Shown: positions 38,701 through 49,526 of the stretch, in pieces
Layout: every line of letters starts with the position of its first letter
How positions within the stretch are numbered: position 1 is the first letter of the stretch
NCBI GenBank assembly: GCA_964036045.1
Contig: OZ038383.1
Span: forward strand, 110,767,188-110,831,187
Direction: 5' to 3'
DNA: 64,000 nucleotides
Origin: Eutreptiella sp. 'Long Island Sound 2002'
Lineage: Eukaryota > Euglenozoa > Euglenophyceae > Eutreptiales > Eutreptiaceae
The notes under the pieces: model-generated
Told to the model about the DNA's origin: nothing
Databases searched by the model: none
The model's input: the letters and a program-made list of their open reading frames with translations, nothing else
Position numbers and translations under genes: made by a program

Positions 38701-40885
38701 GGTAGCGGGCAGCGAAGAAGGCGTGGTCCACGGAGACGTGCCGGTTGGCGGTCTGGGATCGGGATGGGGGTGTGACCTCGGCGAGTCGTTCCTCTCGAGT
38801 CGCGAGAGTTGCTCCAGGGTGGGGGAGTATGCCGTGGAACATTTCCAGGGGTGGGGAGGGTAGGCGGGGGACGGTGCGGGAGGCGGAGGTGAGGGAGGGG
38901 GAGGCGAGGACGGCCGCGCGAGAGACGTGGCCGCGGGCGGCCGACGCCTCTTGGAGGGCAGAGGACTGGGCGGCCAGGTCGTGGGAGGAGAGGGGAAAGG
39001 CGAACCCGGCCAGGTAACGTAGTAGAGCGCGGGTGTCGGGTGGGTGCGGGAGTAGTTGGTGCGCGATGAAGTGGTGAGCGGCGATGTAGTGGTCGGCGAG
39101 GGAGGGGGAAAGGGAGAGCCAGCCCCACGCCAGGTCAAGAGCGGCAGAGAGGGGGTCCATGTCCTGGGGGGTCGCCGGGCGCCACCGGAACAGGCGCCAG
39201 GAGTGGGCGTCGCAGGAGCGATGATGCAGGGTGACCTCTGCCAGTACCATGGCGTGCGAGCTGTGGCAGGGGAGGACGTGCTGTGTGTGGGAGGCCATGG
39301 GTCCGGCGGCGAACATGTGGTCGATGGCGGTGGATCGGGGGGGCGCCATGGCGGTTGGTGAAGTTGGTGGGAGTGGAGGGGGGGACTAGGCGGTGCCAGG
39401 CCGAGAGTGCGCCGAGGGCTCCGAGTGCGGAGGCTTGGGGGGTGCCCGGGGCGCCTGTGCTGTTGAGGTCGCCTAGGAGGACGCACAGGTCGGGACGCAT
39501 GCGGGCGCGGAGGTGGTTCATGAGCTTGACCTCGGACACCCACTCGGAGTACGAGAGGCGCGGGGGGAGGTGGGCGTTGAACAGGAGGGCGCGGCCCCCT
39601 AGCGAGAGTGGGACCGTGGAGGCTATCCAGTGTGGGCCGTCGTAGACGAGGTCGGCGGGCTGGGAGGGGGCGCGAAGGGACCGGAGCTAGGCTGTGCGGA
39701 GGCCTGAGCCCTGGCCTGACGTGGTGCCGTAGTGGGCCTCGTACCGCGGTGGGATGGCACGGCGGGCCGCGGCTGAGTCCCAGAGCTCCGACTCGGCGAC
39801 CACGTCAGGGGACAGGGCCTTGAGCCAGGTGCGGGCGAGGGAGACTTGGCTGGTGATGCCGCCCCAGTTGTGGCTGAGGAAGGTGAGGGCCGTGTCGCGA
39901 AGGAGGGTGGACGCCTAGTCGCGGGGGTCGGGAAGGGAGAGTACAATGGCGGGAGTCGGTTGGAGGAGGGGGTCCGGAGGGGGAGCGCGGGGGGTGGCCC
40001 AAGGGATGGCCGAGACGGGGACTGCCCCGGGCAGTGGCATGGCCTGGAAGCCCACGACACAGCGGGCGGCGGTGTCCCGTGTGCATATGGGCGGGGCCTT
40101 GTGGGGGGGGGTGCAGAAGAAGTGAGGCTAGTGGTCGGTTGGGGACGCGGGGAGGTCAACGAAGGCGGAGTGAGGTCTAGGGTGGCTACAGTCGGGGCAG
40201 GCGGAAGAGGCGACGAGCGGGGCATCGGGGTGGGCCGGCTGGAGCGTCCACGCTGAGGCCGTCCCGACGAGCGAGCGTACGCAGGGGACGGGGGGATGGG
40301 GACCGGCGGCACGTGGGTGGCGTCCCAGTAGGCGGTCCACCTGGCGTCCACCTGCAGAGGCGGGGTGATCCAGAAGGAGGGGTCGTGACGTTGGCGGGGG
40401 AAGGAGGCGAGCCAGCTGCACACCTTGGGGAGGGCGGAGGCGAGGAGCGTGAGGGGCAGCGACCAGGCGGTTTGGGCGGCGTGCGGCGGTCGCGGGGGGG
40501 GGCCTGGGGGGAGGGGGACGGCTTGGGGGTGCTGGAGAGGGAGAAGGTCCGCGGAGCGTGTGCACTCGGGGTAGCGCGCGAGGGTCGGGCGCCGCAGGGT
40601 GCCACAGTGGAGGCATATACGCGGGGCGCAGACGGGTGGTGGTGCGGGCATGCGAGGGGGAGTCTCTTGGGCGAAGGGTCGGGGGGAGGTCTCCAGGCTG
40701 CGGAGGAGGTCAGCCCCGGCGCGGCAGGCGTCGGGCGGGCGGGGGTATCGGGCGGCGAGGAAGGCTGCCCAAGCTATGGTTGGGTGGTCGGGAGCGCATG
40801 AGGCGGGGAGAGTGTCAGGCAGGGCGAGTCGGTTGTGCCTGCGGGCGCTAGGGAACACGGCGTCGCAGACTGCTCTGCTTGACAT
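35714..40885 (-). pseudogene. LINE ORF2: endonuclease, reverse transcriptase, RNase H, CCHC knuckle (interrupted)
   Basis: Pol-like polyprotein that would nick target DNA and copy element RNA. Reading down the minus strand, an ATG at 40,885 opens a frame with cysteine pairs (CLHC, later CPDC and HFFC). An AP-endonuclease-like domain follows at about 39.9-39.2 kb, showing LTFLSHNWGGITS, GDLN and STAIDHMF, with SSH where SDH is usual. The RT frame from 39,349 shows RSFRPVDVESG, motif A-like CDWDKSDAYLKV, motif B-like GNQGDGFAQL and the catalytic-box variant YNDD. RNase H follows with ACDGSQEGSRLGAG (about 37.0 kb), ASDSTAS and LNAEADILA. Finally a C-X2-C-X9-H-X4-C knuckle (CPFCHRPY..., near 36.3 kb) precedes a ~200-residue tail. 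Frameshifts fall near 40.27, 39.35 (a C7 run), 37.58 and 36.69 kb. In-frame TAG codons lie at 40,128, 39,915, 39,687, 37,218 and 36,837, and the tail ends in TAG at 35,714. No TAA or TGA interrupts these frames. Confidence 0.85.
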
Positions 40886-42926
40886 GGGGGCCGAGGGCGT
40901 TGTGCGGCCGTGGTGCCTCGGAGAGCGTCGGGGGGAGGAGCGGGGGGGTGATTGCTGGCGGCTGCGCTTGGCAGGGCGGGGGTGAAAGTCGCCTGGGACG
41001 GGCGGCCGGTGGGAGGGGGGGGTGTTGGTGTGGCGGCGGGGGCGTGCGAGGGTTGCCCGTCGTCACGCCTGCCTTGGACTGTGAGGGACCAGCCCTCGGC
41101 ATGTTGTATGACGCGGATGGGCAGAGAGGCGAAAAGGGAGGCGTGAAGGGCGGGGGTGATGGAAGCGAACGCATGCCCGCGGCGGGCATCGGCGTCCGTG
41201 ACGTACACGACGGTTTGCAGGTTGTGGGTGAGTGTGACCGCCATGGAGGCGTGCGGGCCCAGGCGGAGGCCGGAGACGCGGACGATGCCGGAGGTGGCCT
41301 GTGAGGAGCGGTCGGGGGCCAAAGTGGGGACTGAGGAGGCGGAGGTGGTGCCGGTGGCGGAGGGGACCGGGGCGCCCGGGGGGAGGAGCTGGTTGAGGAG
41401 GGGCGGGGCGAGAGTGGCGCGGGCGGGGCGGTGGCGCCGGGGGCCTGCAGGGAGGGCGCAGGAGGGGCGGAGGAGCCAAGGCAGAACCAGTCCACATCCG
41501 CCGTGGAGCGGGGGGGGAGGGCGGTTTTGGTGTAGGAGATGAGCTCCTGGAACTGGGCCGGGGTGGAAGGACGGCGGCACAGCCGTGCGATGGCTGCGCG
41601 CAGGGTGTCAGCGGAGGTGACGTGTTGGAGGTCCCCGTAGGCCTCAATGGGGAAGCAGAGGGCGCTTGCGATGCTGAAGGCCGCCGTCAGCCAGGGAGTG
41701 TCGGCATGGGCTTCTGCGGCGGTGATGAGGGGCTGGATGGCCTGGAGCGCGGGTAGAGAGGCCGCGGAGGAGGCGGCGCCTCTGTACCGCTGGGAAACCA
41801 AGGTGAGGAGTTTGTTGATGTGGAGGCGAAGTGCGGGCTTGTGGAGGTCGGGGCAGGAGTGCTAGGGCCCCTTGGTGGCGAGTACCAAGCTGGCGGTGGT
41901 CGTGGAGACCGAGAGGTGCTGCACGGTCGTGGGGGGCAGGTGGCAGCTCTTGCCCATGGCCACAATGCACATGGCCGTGTGGTGGGCGTCGGCCTCGGGG
42001 ACTGAGGAGAGGCCGTCGAGCAAGGACAGCGTGTCCTGGGAGCTCGGGGCGGGGCCCGCCTGGAAGAGAGCCTCCCCGTCAAACGGGGGCTGTGCAGGTG
42101 GCTGCTGCGGCTGGGGACGGGGGGGGGGGTGGGGCAGGGACGAGGGCTGAGGAGCTTTGGGGGGGGGGCGGGGGCGGGGGCGGGGGCCCCGGGGGCTGCG
42201 GGGGGGTCTTCTGCCGGCGGGTGGACGCGGCGGGCGGCGGCGGTGATGGCGGTGGAGATGATGGGGGTGCGAGTTGAACTATCGTCTTTCCGATGGTTCA
42301 ACTCGGTGTACCATCGTTCGGCTGATAGGGGGCACGGGGCGGGGACTCGGACGCCGGGGCTGGCGGGGTCAAAGACGCAGCTGAGGGGGGGGGCAGGCCA
42401 GCCGGGAGCCGGTCTGCTGGGCCGCCCACGTCGCCAGCCAGTGGAGGAGGGTGACCCGGGCTACCTTGGGCTTGATGGCCTCCTTGAAGGCGAGGAGGTC
42501 AAGGAGGCGGTGGAAGGGGATGGAGGGGGGGAGGTCGGGGGAGAAGGGGAAAATGTGGGCGAGGGCGGCAGAGGCGAGATTGGCCTGGTCGAGGGTGGAC
42601 GCCCGGGCGCCCCAGTCGATGAGGGCGCTCAAGCAGGAGGCGTAGGGGAGCCACGAGGCGTCGTGTTGTGTGGTGAGGAGGGGGATCTCGTTCTGGGTGA
42701 GCTGCTCGGTGAAGGCCAACCACCAGAGGAGGGGGCTGGATTCGATGGGGGAGCCTGCTAGGGGGATGGAGAGGACGTCCACATTCGCTGGCATCTGGCG
42801 TACGGAGGCGAGTAGACGCGGGGGTAGCTGCGAGTCCAAGGCGATGGACAGGAGGGGTCAAGCGTCGGCCGCCGTCAGCTGTTCGCGCTGGAGGTCGGGG
42901 GACAAAACTGAGAATGGGTGTGCCAT
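40774..42926 (-). pseudogene. LINE ORF1 protein (interrupted)
   Basis: Likely ORF1 of the element. The start is ATG at 42,926 in a strong Kozak-like context (CACCATGGC), giving MAHPFSVLSPDLQREQL. A TGA interrupts after 22 codons and the same frame resumes (LDSQLPPRLLASVRQ...). Frameshifts in C runs near 42,387 and about 42.1 kb lead through KDDSSTRTPIISTAI and SLLDGLSSVPEADAHH. A TAG at 41,862 is followed by in-frame HSCPDLHKPALRLHINKLL. The next segment runs through LQHVTSADTLRAAIARL, then shifts frame near 41.43 kb to SGIVRVSGLRLGPHASMAV and a proline-rich tail, ending at TAG 40,774, which overlaps the ORF2 start by about 110 nt. I recognise no RRM, gag knuckle or coiled coil with certainty. 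A nucleic-acid-binding role is inferred only from position. Confidence 0.6.
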
Positions 42927-45593
42927 GGTGCCTTTGGGGAGAGGAGCAAGGGAGGGTCTGACACACAGCGTGCCGGGGAGTGGGAGGACCGTTGCCAGCG
43001 GCGGGCGCCGGTTGTGGCGTGGGTCGGGGGAGTGGGCCGGGGGTGGGTCGGGGCGGGTGGGTGGAGGGTAGGAAAAGAGCCGAGGCAAGCGCTCAAGGCC
43101 CGGAGGCTCCGGCATGCAGAGCGAACAATGCTACCGGCAATGGCGCAAAGTAAGAAAGGGGGGGGGGCTGGCGGGTCTTGCAATGGGGGGGGGGCTGTCG
43201 CTTGGTGTGGCGTCCGTAGAGTGGGAGGACCGTTGTCGGTGGCGGGCACCGGTTGCGGCGTGGGCCGGGGGAGTGGGCCGGGGGTGGGTCGGGGCGGGTG
43301 GGCGGGGGGCAGGAAAAAAGGCGAGGCAAGCACTCGAGGCCCGTAGGCTCCGGCATGCAGAGAGAACGGTGCTACCGGCAGTGGCACAAAGTAAGAAGCG
43401 GGGGGGCTGGCGGGTCTGGCGTGGGTGGGGGCCGTCGCTGGGCGTGGCGTCCGTGGCGTGGTTGTGGCCGTCGGGGGCAATCGTGGGGGGTGGAGGGTGC
43501 GTGTGGCAAGGGCAGGGGTGCGGGGGTGCCGTTTGGCGCGCAGAGTCCGGTGCGGCATGTTGGGGGGGTGGGGCGGGGCGCTCGAAAGACTTCGGTTCAG
43601 AGCTGGGGCCCCCGGTGTGTGGTGGTGTGCGGCGGTGGGGGGTGTGTCCTGCTACCGGTCTCCTACTACGAGGAAGTGGTGAGGATGTCGAGAGGGTACT
43701 GCACGGGTACTGAGGCCGGAGAGCCTGGGGCGGGGCCACGGGGCGCTAGCGGCGGGTTATCCCCGGCTGGGATGGCCGGGGTGCCCTGGGGTCCCGTGGG
43801 GGCGGAGGCTCCCCACGTTGGCCGGGTGCGAAACCACGACCTGTTTTTCCGTCACCGAAGTTCTTAGGTTTCTACCCCAGGAACTTACCCGCCGCGGGGA
43901 CTGTGGGCCGGGACGGCCAAGGGGGATGACGATGAAGAGGAAGTAGGGGGCTAGGATGTGCCTGGCGGTCGGCACCTTCCGTCGGCCGGGATGAGGCCGC
44001 TGCCCAGGGCTATTCCCTCCTTCCTGTGGCCTAAGTGTGGTGGTGGGGGGTTGGGTGGTTCCCCCCAACGGGTGTTTGTGCCCGGTGCCGTGGGTACAGA
44101 CCCCCGTTGGGGGCGGGTACGAAGCGCCCGGTAGCCTCGCCCCCCCCTGCACAACAGCCCGGAAGGCGCCATCAGGGCTTTAGCGCCAGCTGGTGTGGGG
44201 GGGGGGGGGGCGCTCGGGGCAGTGCGGGGCCCCTCCGCTCTCCTGGCGGCCCGCACTGCCTGTATAACGCAACAGTGGGCGACGCGGGCTCAAACCGCAC
44301 GTGCAGGCCGCGCCGCCGTTGCAAGGGTGGGGGTCGGGGGGGTCCGGAGGTCGAGGCATGAGGAAGGAGGGCGGCTGGGGCTCGAAACACTCACCGGCGG
44401 GCCCCACCACCCGCCAAGCTGGCGACACGGCGCAAGGGGTCCTTGGGTCCCCACCCAGGGTTCTGGGGGCCCCACCCGTTCGGTGCCTGTGCAAAAGGAG
44501 TTGGGGGGCGAGGGGAGTGAGGGGGGAGGGTAAAGGCCACTCGCGGCCATGACACATGGCGCATAGGGAGGGAGGTATGACTCATGCAACGCCATGTTGC
44601 GTGCAGCAGGGGGAAGGAGGGCAAGACCTCGACTCCCACCGCGGGGGGAGGGGCGTCCGTCAACCGTGCGTAGCCCCGCCGGAGGTCGGAGTAGCCTGCG
44701 AACCTTTGGAGAGAAAAGGTGAGGGAGGGGGCAAGGCGGGGGGCAGCGAGGGTGTGGGGTTGGGGGAGGCTGGCTGCGTGCGGGGGGGCGTGCGTGCGGG
44801 GGTTGGGGGTGAGATCAGCTCAGCCGCTGAGCATCACCGGGCGGCTGACCGGGGCAAGGGAGCGACCGGGGCTGGCCAAAGTCGACCGGGGAGCCCAAGG
44901 CGCTCGCAGGGTCGGGGGGCCGTGGTCAGCGATGGGGCCCGCACCATGCTGGGCGGGGACGAATCCCACCGAGCGCCATCCACGGGGGCGAATCCTGGTG
45001 GAGGCGGGGGAAGCGCGACGCCGTCCCCTTGCAGCCGAACCGGACCGGGACGGGCCCCGCCGGAATGACTCCGGGGGGGCGGGCGGGGGTGGGCACCGGG
45101 CCTCCGAGGCCCGGGTCCCAGTAGTGTGTGGGCCGGTGCGGGGGAGACCGGGCGGGCCCTGGGGTTGCGGCTGAGGGGGGGAAAGGCGGGAGAGCCGTGC
45201 TGGCCCGGGGCCGGACCCCAAGAGGCCCCCGGGGGCTGGGCTAGGGCCCCCGAGGGCGGCCGCTCCATGGGGGGGGGGGGGTGGCTCCCTGCCAGGGATA
45301 CGACACGGGCCCCTCTTGAGCGAGCGGGGGGGGTGGGCGTGTATTGCCCGGTGTAGGGCCATGTCGATTCATGGCTCCCCGGCATGGGATTATATCCCCA
45401 ACCCTCCACACCGAAGTCCCTTTGTGGGGGGGTTGTGGGGGGGGGGCTGGCGGTTGTTGTGTGCACCCAACCATGTGGGGGGGGGAGGGGTTGCCGATGG
45501 GAGCCCTGCCCGGCTTGGCCGAAAAACCCGGTGGCGTTCCGTGGGCTCCTGGGCCCCTTCGAGGAAGAACCTCGGATTCGCTGGGGGGGACTC
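42927..45593 (-). promoter_or_regulatory. LINE 5' leader / putative internal promoter region
   Basis: About 2.7 kb of very GC-rich sequence between the satellite junction at 45,593 and the ORF1 ATG, with abundant G runs and no supported coding frame (open frames on both strands reflect base composition). It contains the two 241-bp units listed separately. LINEs carry internal promoters in their 5' leader; that role is inferred here from position and no specific factor site is recognised. Confidence 0.5.
42980..43461 (-). repeat. two 241-bp tandem units in the LINE 5' leader
   Basis: GTGGGAGGACCGTTG begins at 42,980 and recurs at 43,221. The intervening 241 bp, including GTAGGAAAAGAGCCGAGGCA-like, CGGCATGCAGAG and CTACCGGCA strings, is repeated with scattered differences and differing G-run lengths. 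Tandem 5' units immediately upstream of ORF1 resemble the promoter monomers known from some mammalian L1 lineages; the resemblance is architectural only. Confidence 0.85.
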
Positions 45594-46447
45594 CGTACCC
45601 CTCATGGATCGCACCCCTCATGGATCGTGCCCCTCAGGGATCGTACCCCTCATGGATCGTACCCCTGGGGATCGTACCCCTCATGGATCGTACCCCTCCG
45701 GGTTCGTATCCTCGGGGATCGTACCGCTCAGGGATCGTACCCCTCATGCATTGTACCCCTCAGGGATCGTACCCCTTAGGGATCGTAGCCCCCTTATGGA
45801 TCGTACCCCTCAGGGATCGTACGCCTCATGGATCGTATCCCTCATGGATCGTACCCCTCATGGATCGTATCCTTCATGGATCAGACCCCTCATGGATCGT
45901 ACCCCTCAGGGATCGTACCCCTCATGGATCGTACCCCTCAAGGATCGTACCCCTCATGGATCGTACACCTCAGGGATCGTACCCCTCATGCATTGTACCC
46001 GTCATGGATCGTACACCTTAGGGATCATAGCCCCCTCATGGATCGTACCACTCAGGGATCGTACGCCTCATGCATTGTACCCCTCATGGATCATAGCCCT
46101 CATGGATCGTACCCCTCATGGATCGTACCCCTCATGGGTCTTACCCGTCATGGATCATACCCCTCATGGATCGTACCCCTCATGGATCGTACCCCTCATG
46201 GATCCTACCCCTCATGGATAGTACCCCTCAGGGATCGTGTCCCTCAAGGATCGTATCCCTCATGAATCATACCCCTAAGGGATCGTACCCCTCATGGATC
46301 GTACCCCTCAGGGATCGTACCCCTCATGGGTGAAACCCTCATCGACCGTACCCCTCATGGGTCGTACCGGTCATGGATCATACACCACACGGATCATATC
46401 CCTAATGGATTGTACCCCTCATATCTTACCCCTCATGGATCGTACCG
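45594..46447 (+). repeat. 16-bp satellite array right of the LINE
   Basis: Forward 16-bp satellite resumes at GTACCCCTCATGG directly after the GC-rich element and runs to the next 17-bp block. It confirms that the element lies inside the array. Confidence 0.95.
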
Positions 46448-46936
46448 CTCATTCCAAGCATTCACTTGTTCCAAGTATTGCCGTGCTCCAAGCATTCCCA
46501 TTTTCCAAGTATTCCCGTCTTCCAAGTATTCCCCTACCGTACCCCTCATGGATGGTACCCCTCATGGATTATACGCGGCAGATTGTACCCCTCATGGATC
46601 CTACCCCTTATGGATCGTAGGCCTCATTCCAGGTATTCCCTTGTTCAAGTATTGCCGTCATGGAAGCATTCCCATGTTCCAAGTCCCGTTTTGCAAGTAT
46701 TACCGTCTTGCAAGTATTCCCGTGTTCCAAGTATTGCCGTGTTCCAAGTATTCCCGTGTTCCAAGTGTTCCCGTGTTCCAGTTTTCCCTTGTTCGAAGTA
46801 TTCCCGTGCTCCAATAATTCCCGCGTACCAAGTATTCCCTTGTTCCAAGTAATCCTTTGTTGCAAGTATTCCCGTGTTCCAAGTATTCCCTTGTTCTAAG
46901 TATTCCCTTCTTCCAAGTATTCCCTTGCATCCAGCA
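46448..46936 (+). repeat. 17-bp satellite, forward blocks (right copy)
   Basis: Monomer TATTCCCGTGTTCCAAG in two blocks (about 46,448-46,535 and 46,625-46,936) interrupted by 16-bp monomers, mirroring 32,728-33,215. Confidence 0.92.
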
Positions 46937-46943
46937 TCTAGCA

Positions 46944-47127
46944 TGATCCATGAGGGGCACAATCCATGAGGGGTACGATCCATCACGGGTACGATCCATG
47001 AGGTACGATCCATGAGGGGTACGGTCAATGTAGGGTTCACCCATGAGGGGTACGATCAATGAGAGCTACGATCCATGAGAGTACGATCCATTAGGGATGA
47101 AATCCATGAGGGGTACGATCCATCATG
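46944..47127 (-). repeat. 16-bp satellite in reversed orientation (right copy)
   Basis: Reverse-complement 16-bp monomers with the same variants as 33,222-33,408, flipping to forward at CATGGTTTCC. Confidence 0.9.
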
Positions 47128-47803
47128 GTTTCCACCCCTCATGGATCGCACCCCCCAGGGGTGAAACCCTCAATGACCGTACCCGTCATGGGTCGTACCC
47201 CTCATGGATTGTACCACTCGGGGTTTGTACCCCTCATGGATTGTACCCCTCATGGATCGCAGCCCTCATTCTGGATTGTACCCTCATGTATCGTACCCCT
47301 CATGGATTGCACCCCTAATGGCTTATACCCCCTCTTGAATCGTACCCCTGATTGATCGTAACCATCACTGATCATACCCCTCATGGATCATACCCCGCCT
47401 AGACCGTACCCCGCATGGATCGTGCATCTCATGGATCACACCCCTCATGGATCGCACCCTTGATGGCTTGTACCCGTCATGGATCGTACCTCTCATGGTG
47501 GGTCGTACCCCACATGGATGGTACCCGTTATGGATCATACCCCTCATGGATTGTACCCCTCATGGATCGCACCCCGCATGGATCATACCCCTCATCGATT
47601 GTAGCCCTCATGGATTGTACCCCTCATGGATCAGACCCCTGATTGATTGTACCCCTCATGGGTCATACCACTCGTAGGTGGGAGCCCTCATGGATGGTAC
47701 GCCTCATGGATCGTACCCCTCTTGGATCGTACCGCTCATTGATTGCAGCCCTCATGGATCGTACCCTTGAAGGACCGTACCCCTCTTGTATCCTACACCT
47801 CAT
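47128..47803 (+). repeat. 16-bp satellite, degenerate forward block
   Basis: Forward 16-bp monomers with more substitutions than the main array, probably an older edge of the satellite. Beyond 47,628 it no longer matches the left mosaic copy. Confidence 0.9.
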
Positions 47804-48131
47804 TCCAAGTATTCCCTTGTTCCAAGTATTGCCGTGTTCCAATTATTCACGTGTTCCCAAGTGTTCCCTTGTTCCGGGTATTCCCTTGTTTCAAGTATTG
47901 CTGTGTTCCAAGCATTCCCTTGTCCCAATTATGCCCATGTTTCCAAATATTCCCTTGTTCCAAGTATTCCGGTGTTCCAAGTATTCCCCGGTACAAAGAA
48001 TTCCTGTGTTTGGCGTACTTCTGTATTCCCGGTATTGCTTTGTTGCTAATGTTCTCATGTTCCAAGTGTTCCCTTGGTCACAGTATTCTCTTGTTCCAAG
48101 TGTTCCCGTGTTGCAAGTATTCCCGTGTTCA
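47804..48131 (+). repeat. 17-bp satellite, degenerate forward block
   Basis: TATTCCCTTGTTCCAAG-type monomers with many substitutions and occasional 18-bp units. Confidence 0.88.
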
Positions 48132-48325
48132 ACTCCCCCCCGCATGGATTGTACCCGCATGGATCGTACTCCTAACAGCGGATAATACCCCCCATCGATT
48201 GTACCCCTCATGGATCGTATCCGCCATGCACCGCACCCCTCATGGATTGTACCCCTCATGGATCATATCCGCCATGGATCGTACCCGTCATGAATCGTAC
48301 CCCTCATGCTGAATCGTACCCCTCC
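48132..48325 (+). repeat. short degenerate 16-bp block
   Basis: About a dozen degenerate forward 16-bp monomers between oppositely oriented 17-bp arrays. This is the last 16-bp satellite in the window. Confidence 0.85.
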
Positions 48326-49526
48326 GGGAATAGTTGGAACAAAGGAATACTTGGAATACCGGAATACTCCGAACAAGGCAATACTTGGAACACGGGAATA
48401 CTTGGAACAAGGGAATACTTGGAACATGGGAATATTTGGAACACGGCAATACTTGGAACGAGGGAATACTTGGAGCACAAGAATACTTGGAACAAGTGAA
48501 TACTTGGAACGAGAGAATACTTGGAACAACAGAATACTTGGAACAAGCGAATTACTGGAGCACGGGAATACTTGGAACACGGGAATACTTGGAACAAGGG
48601 AATACTTGGAACACATGAATACTTGGAACATGGCAATGCTTCGAACACATGAATACGTGGAACAAATTAATACTTGGAACACAGGAATTATTGGAACATG
48701 CGAATACTTGGAACACAGTATCACTTGGAGCACAGAAATACTTGGAACATAGGAATACTTCCACCAGGGGAATATTTGGAACACGGGAATACTTGGAACA
48801 AGGGAATGCTTGGAACACGGGAATACTTGGAACAGGGCAATACTTGGAACACGGGGACACTTAGAACAAGGGAATACTAGGAACATGGCGATACTTGGAA
48901 CACGGCAATACTTGGAACAAGGGAATACTTGGGGCACAGGAATACTTGCAACAAGAGAATACTTGGATCAAGCGAACTACTGGAGCACGGGAATACTTGG
49001 AACACAGGAATACTTGGAACACGGGAATTTATGAAACACACGAATACTTGGAACACGGGAATACTTGGAGCACGGGAATACTTGTAACACGGAAATACTT
49101 GGAACATGGGAATACTTGGAACAGAGGAATACTTGAAATAAGGGAATACTTGGAACAAGGGAATTACTGGATCACGGGAATATTGGGACAAGGGAATACT
49201 TGGAACAGAGCAATACTTCGAACGAGGGAATACTTGCAACATGGGAATACTTGGAACAGGGGAATACTTGGAACACAAGAATACTTGGAACACGGGAACA
49301 ATCGGAACATGGGCTTACTTGGAACACGGCAATACTTGGAACAAAGGAATACTTGGTACACGAGAATACTTGGAACACGGCAATACTAGGAACAGGGAAA
49401 CAGTTGGAACAAGGGACTACTTGGAACACATGAATACTTGGAAGATGGTAATGCATGAAACACATGAATAGGTGGAACAAAGTGATACTTGGAACACGGG
49501 AATACTTCGAACATGCAAATACTTGG
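48326..49526 (-). repeat. 17-bp satellite, 1.2-kb reversed array
   Basis: About 70 copies of the 17-bp monomer in reverse complement (CTTGGAACACGGGAATA). The array switches to forward at 49,527. Open frames on either strand arise because 17 is not a multiple of three and the monomer seldom contains stops; they are not genes. Confidence 0.95.

Larger units (their letters stand above)
34421..45593 (-). mobile_element. 11.2-kb LINE-like non-LTR retrotransposon, minus strand
   Basis: A sharply GC-rich block with 16-bp satellite on both sides. On the minus strand it reads as follows: a long 5' leader with two 241-bp tandem units, ORF1 from an ATG in a strong context, ORF2 with endonuclease, RT, RNase H and a CCHC knuckle, a 3' region with ~272-bp tandem units, and a (CAA)n tail at 34,421-34,443. 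No long terminal repeats are seen. Both ends sit directly on satellite, which suggests one near full-length insertion. A target-site duplication cannot be resolved because the target is itself repetitive. Frameshifts and stops suggest an old or mis-assembled copy. RNase H after RT is known in several LINE clades (for example I and R1-like); the clade here is not assigned. Confidence 0.85.
46290..47628 (+). repeat. 1.35-kb mosaic satellite duplication, right copy
   Basis: Partner of 32,560-33,910, with the same block order and shared private variants (for example GGGTGAAACCCTCATCGACC and CATGGTTTCCACCCC). It shows that the region around the LINE underwent a duplication of about 13.7-kb period, or that the element separated two pre-existing tandem copies. 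Confidence 0.85.

Noticed and set aside
43740-44160. Possible rRNA fragment (GC-rich, structured-looking)
   Set aside because: No recognisable universally conserved rRNA segment is visible; better explained as retroelement leader.
43093-45621. Overlapping open frames in the LINE 5' leader
   Set aside because: Proline/glycine-rich translations of G and C runs on both strands with no conserved motif.
48263-48937. Long open frame of a repeated V/F/P/S/K peptide on the minus strand (and similar frames at 32.5-33.2 and 46.3-46.9 kb)
   Set aside because: By-product of the 17-bp satellite.
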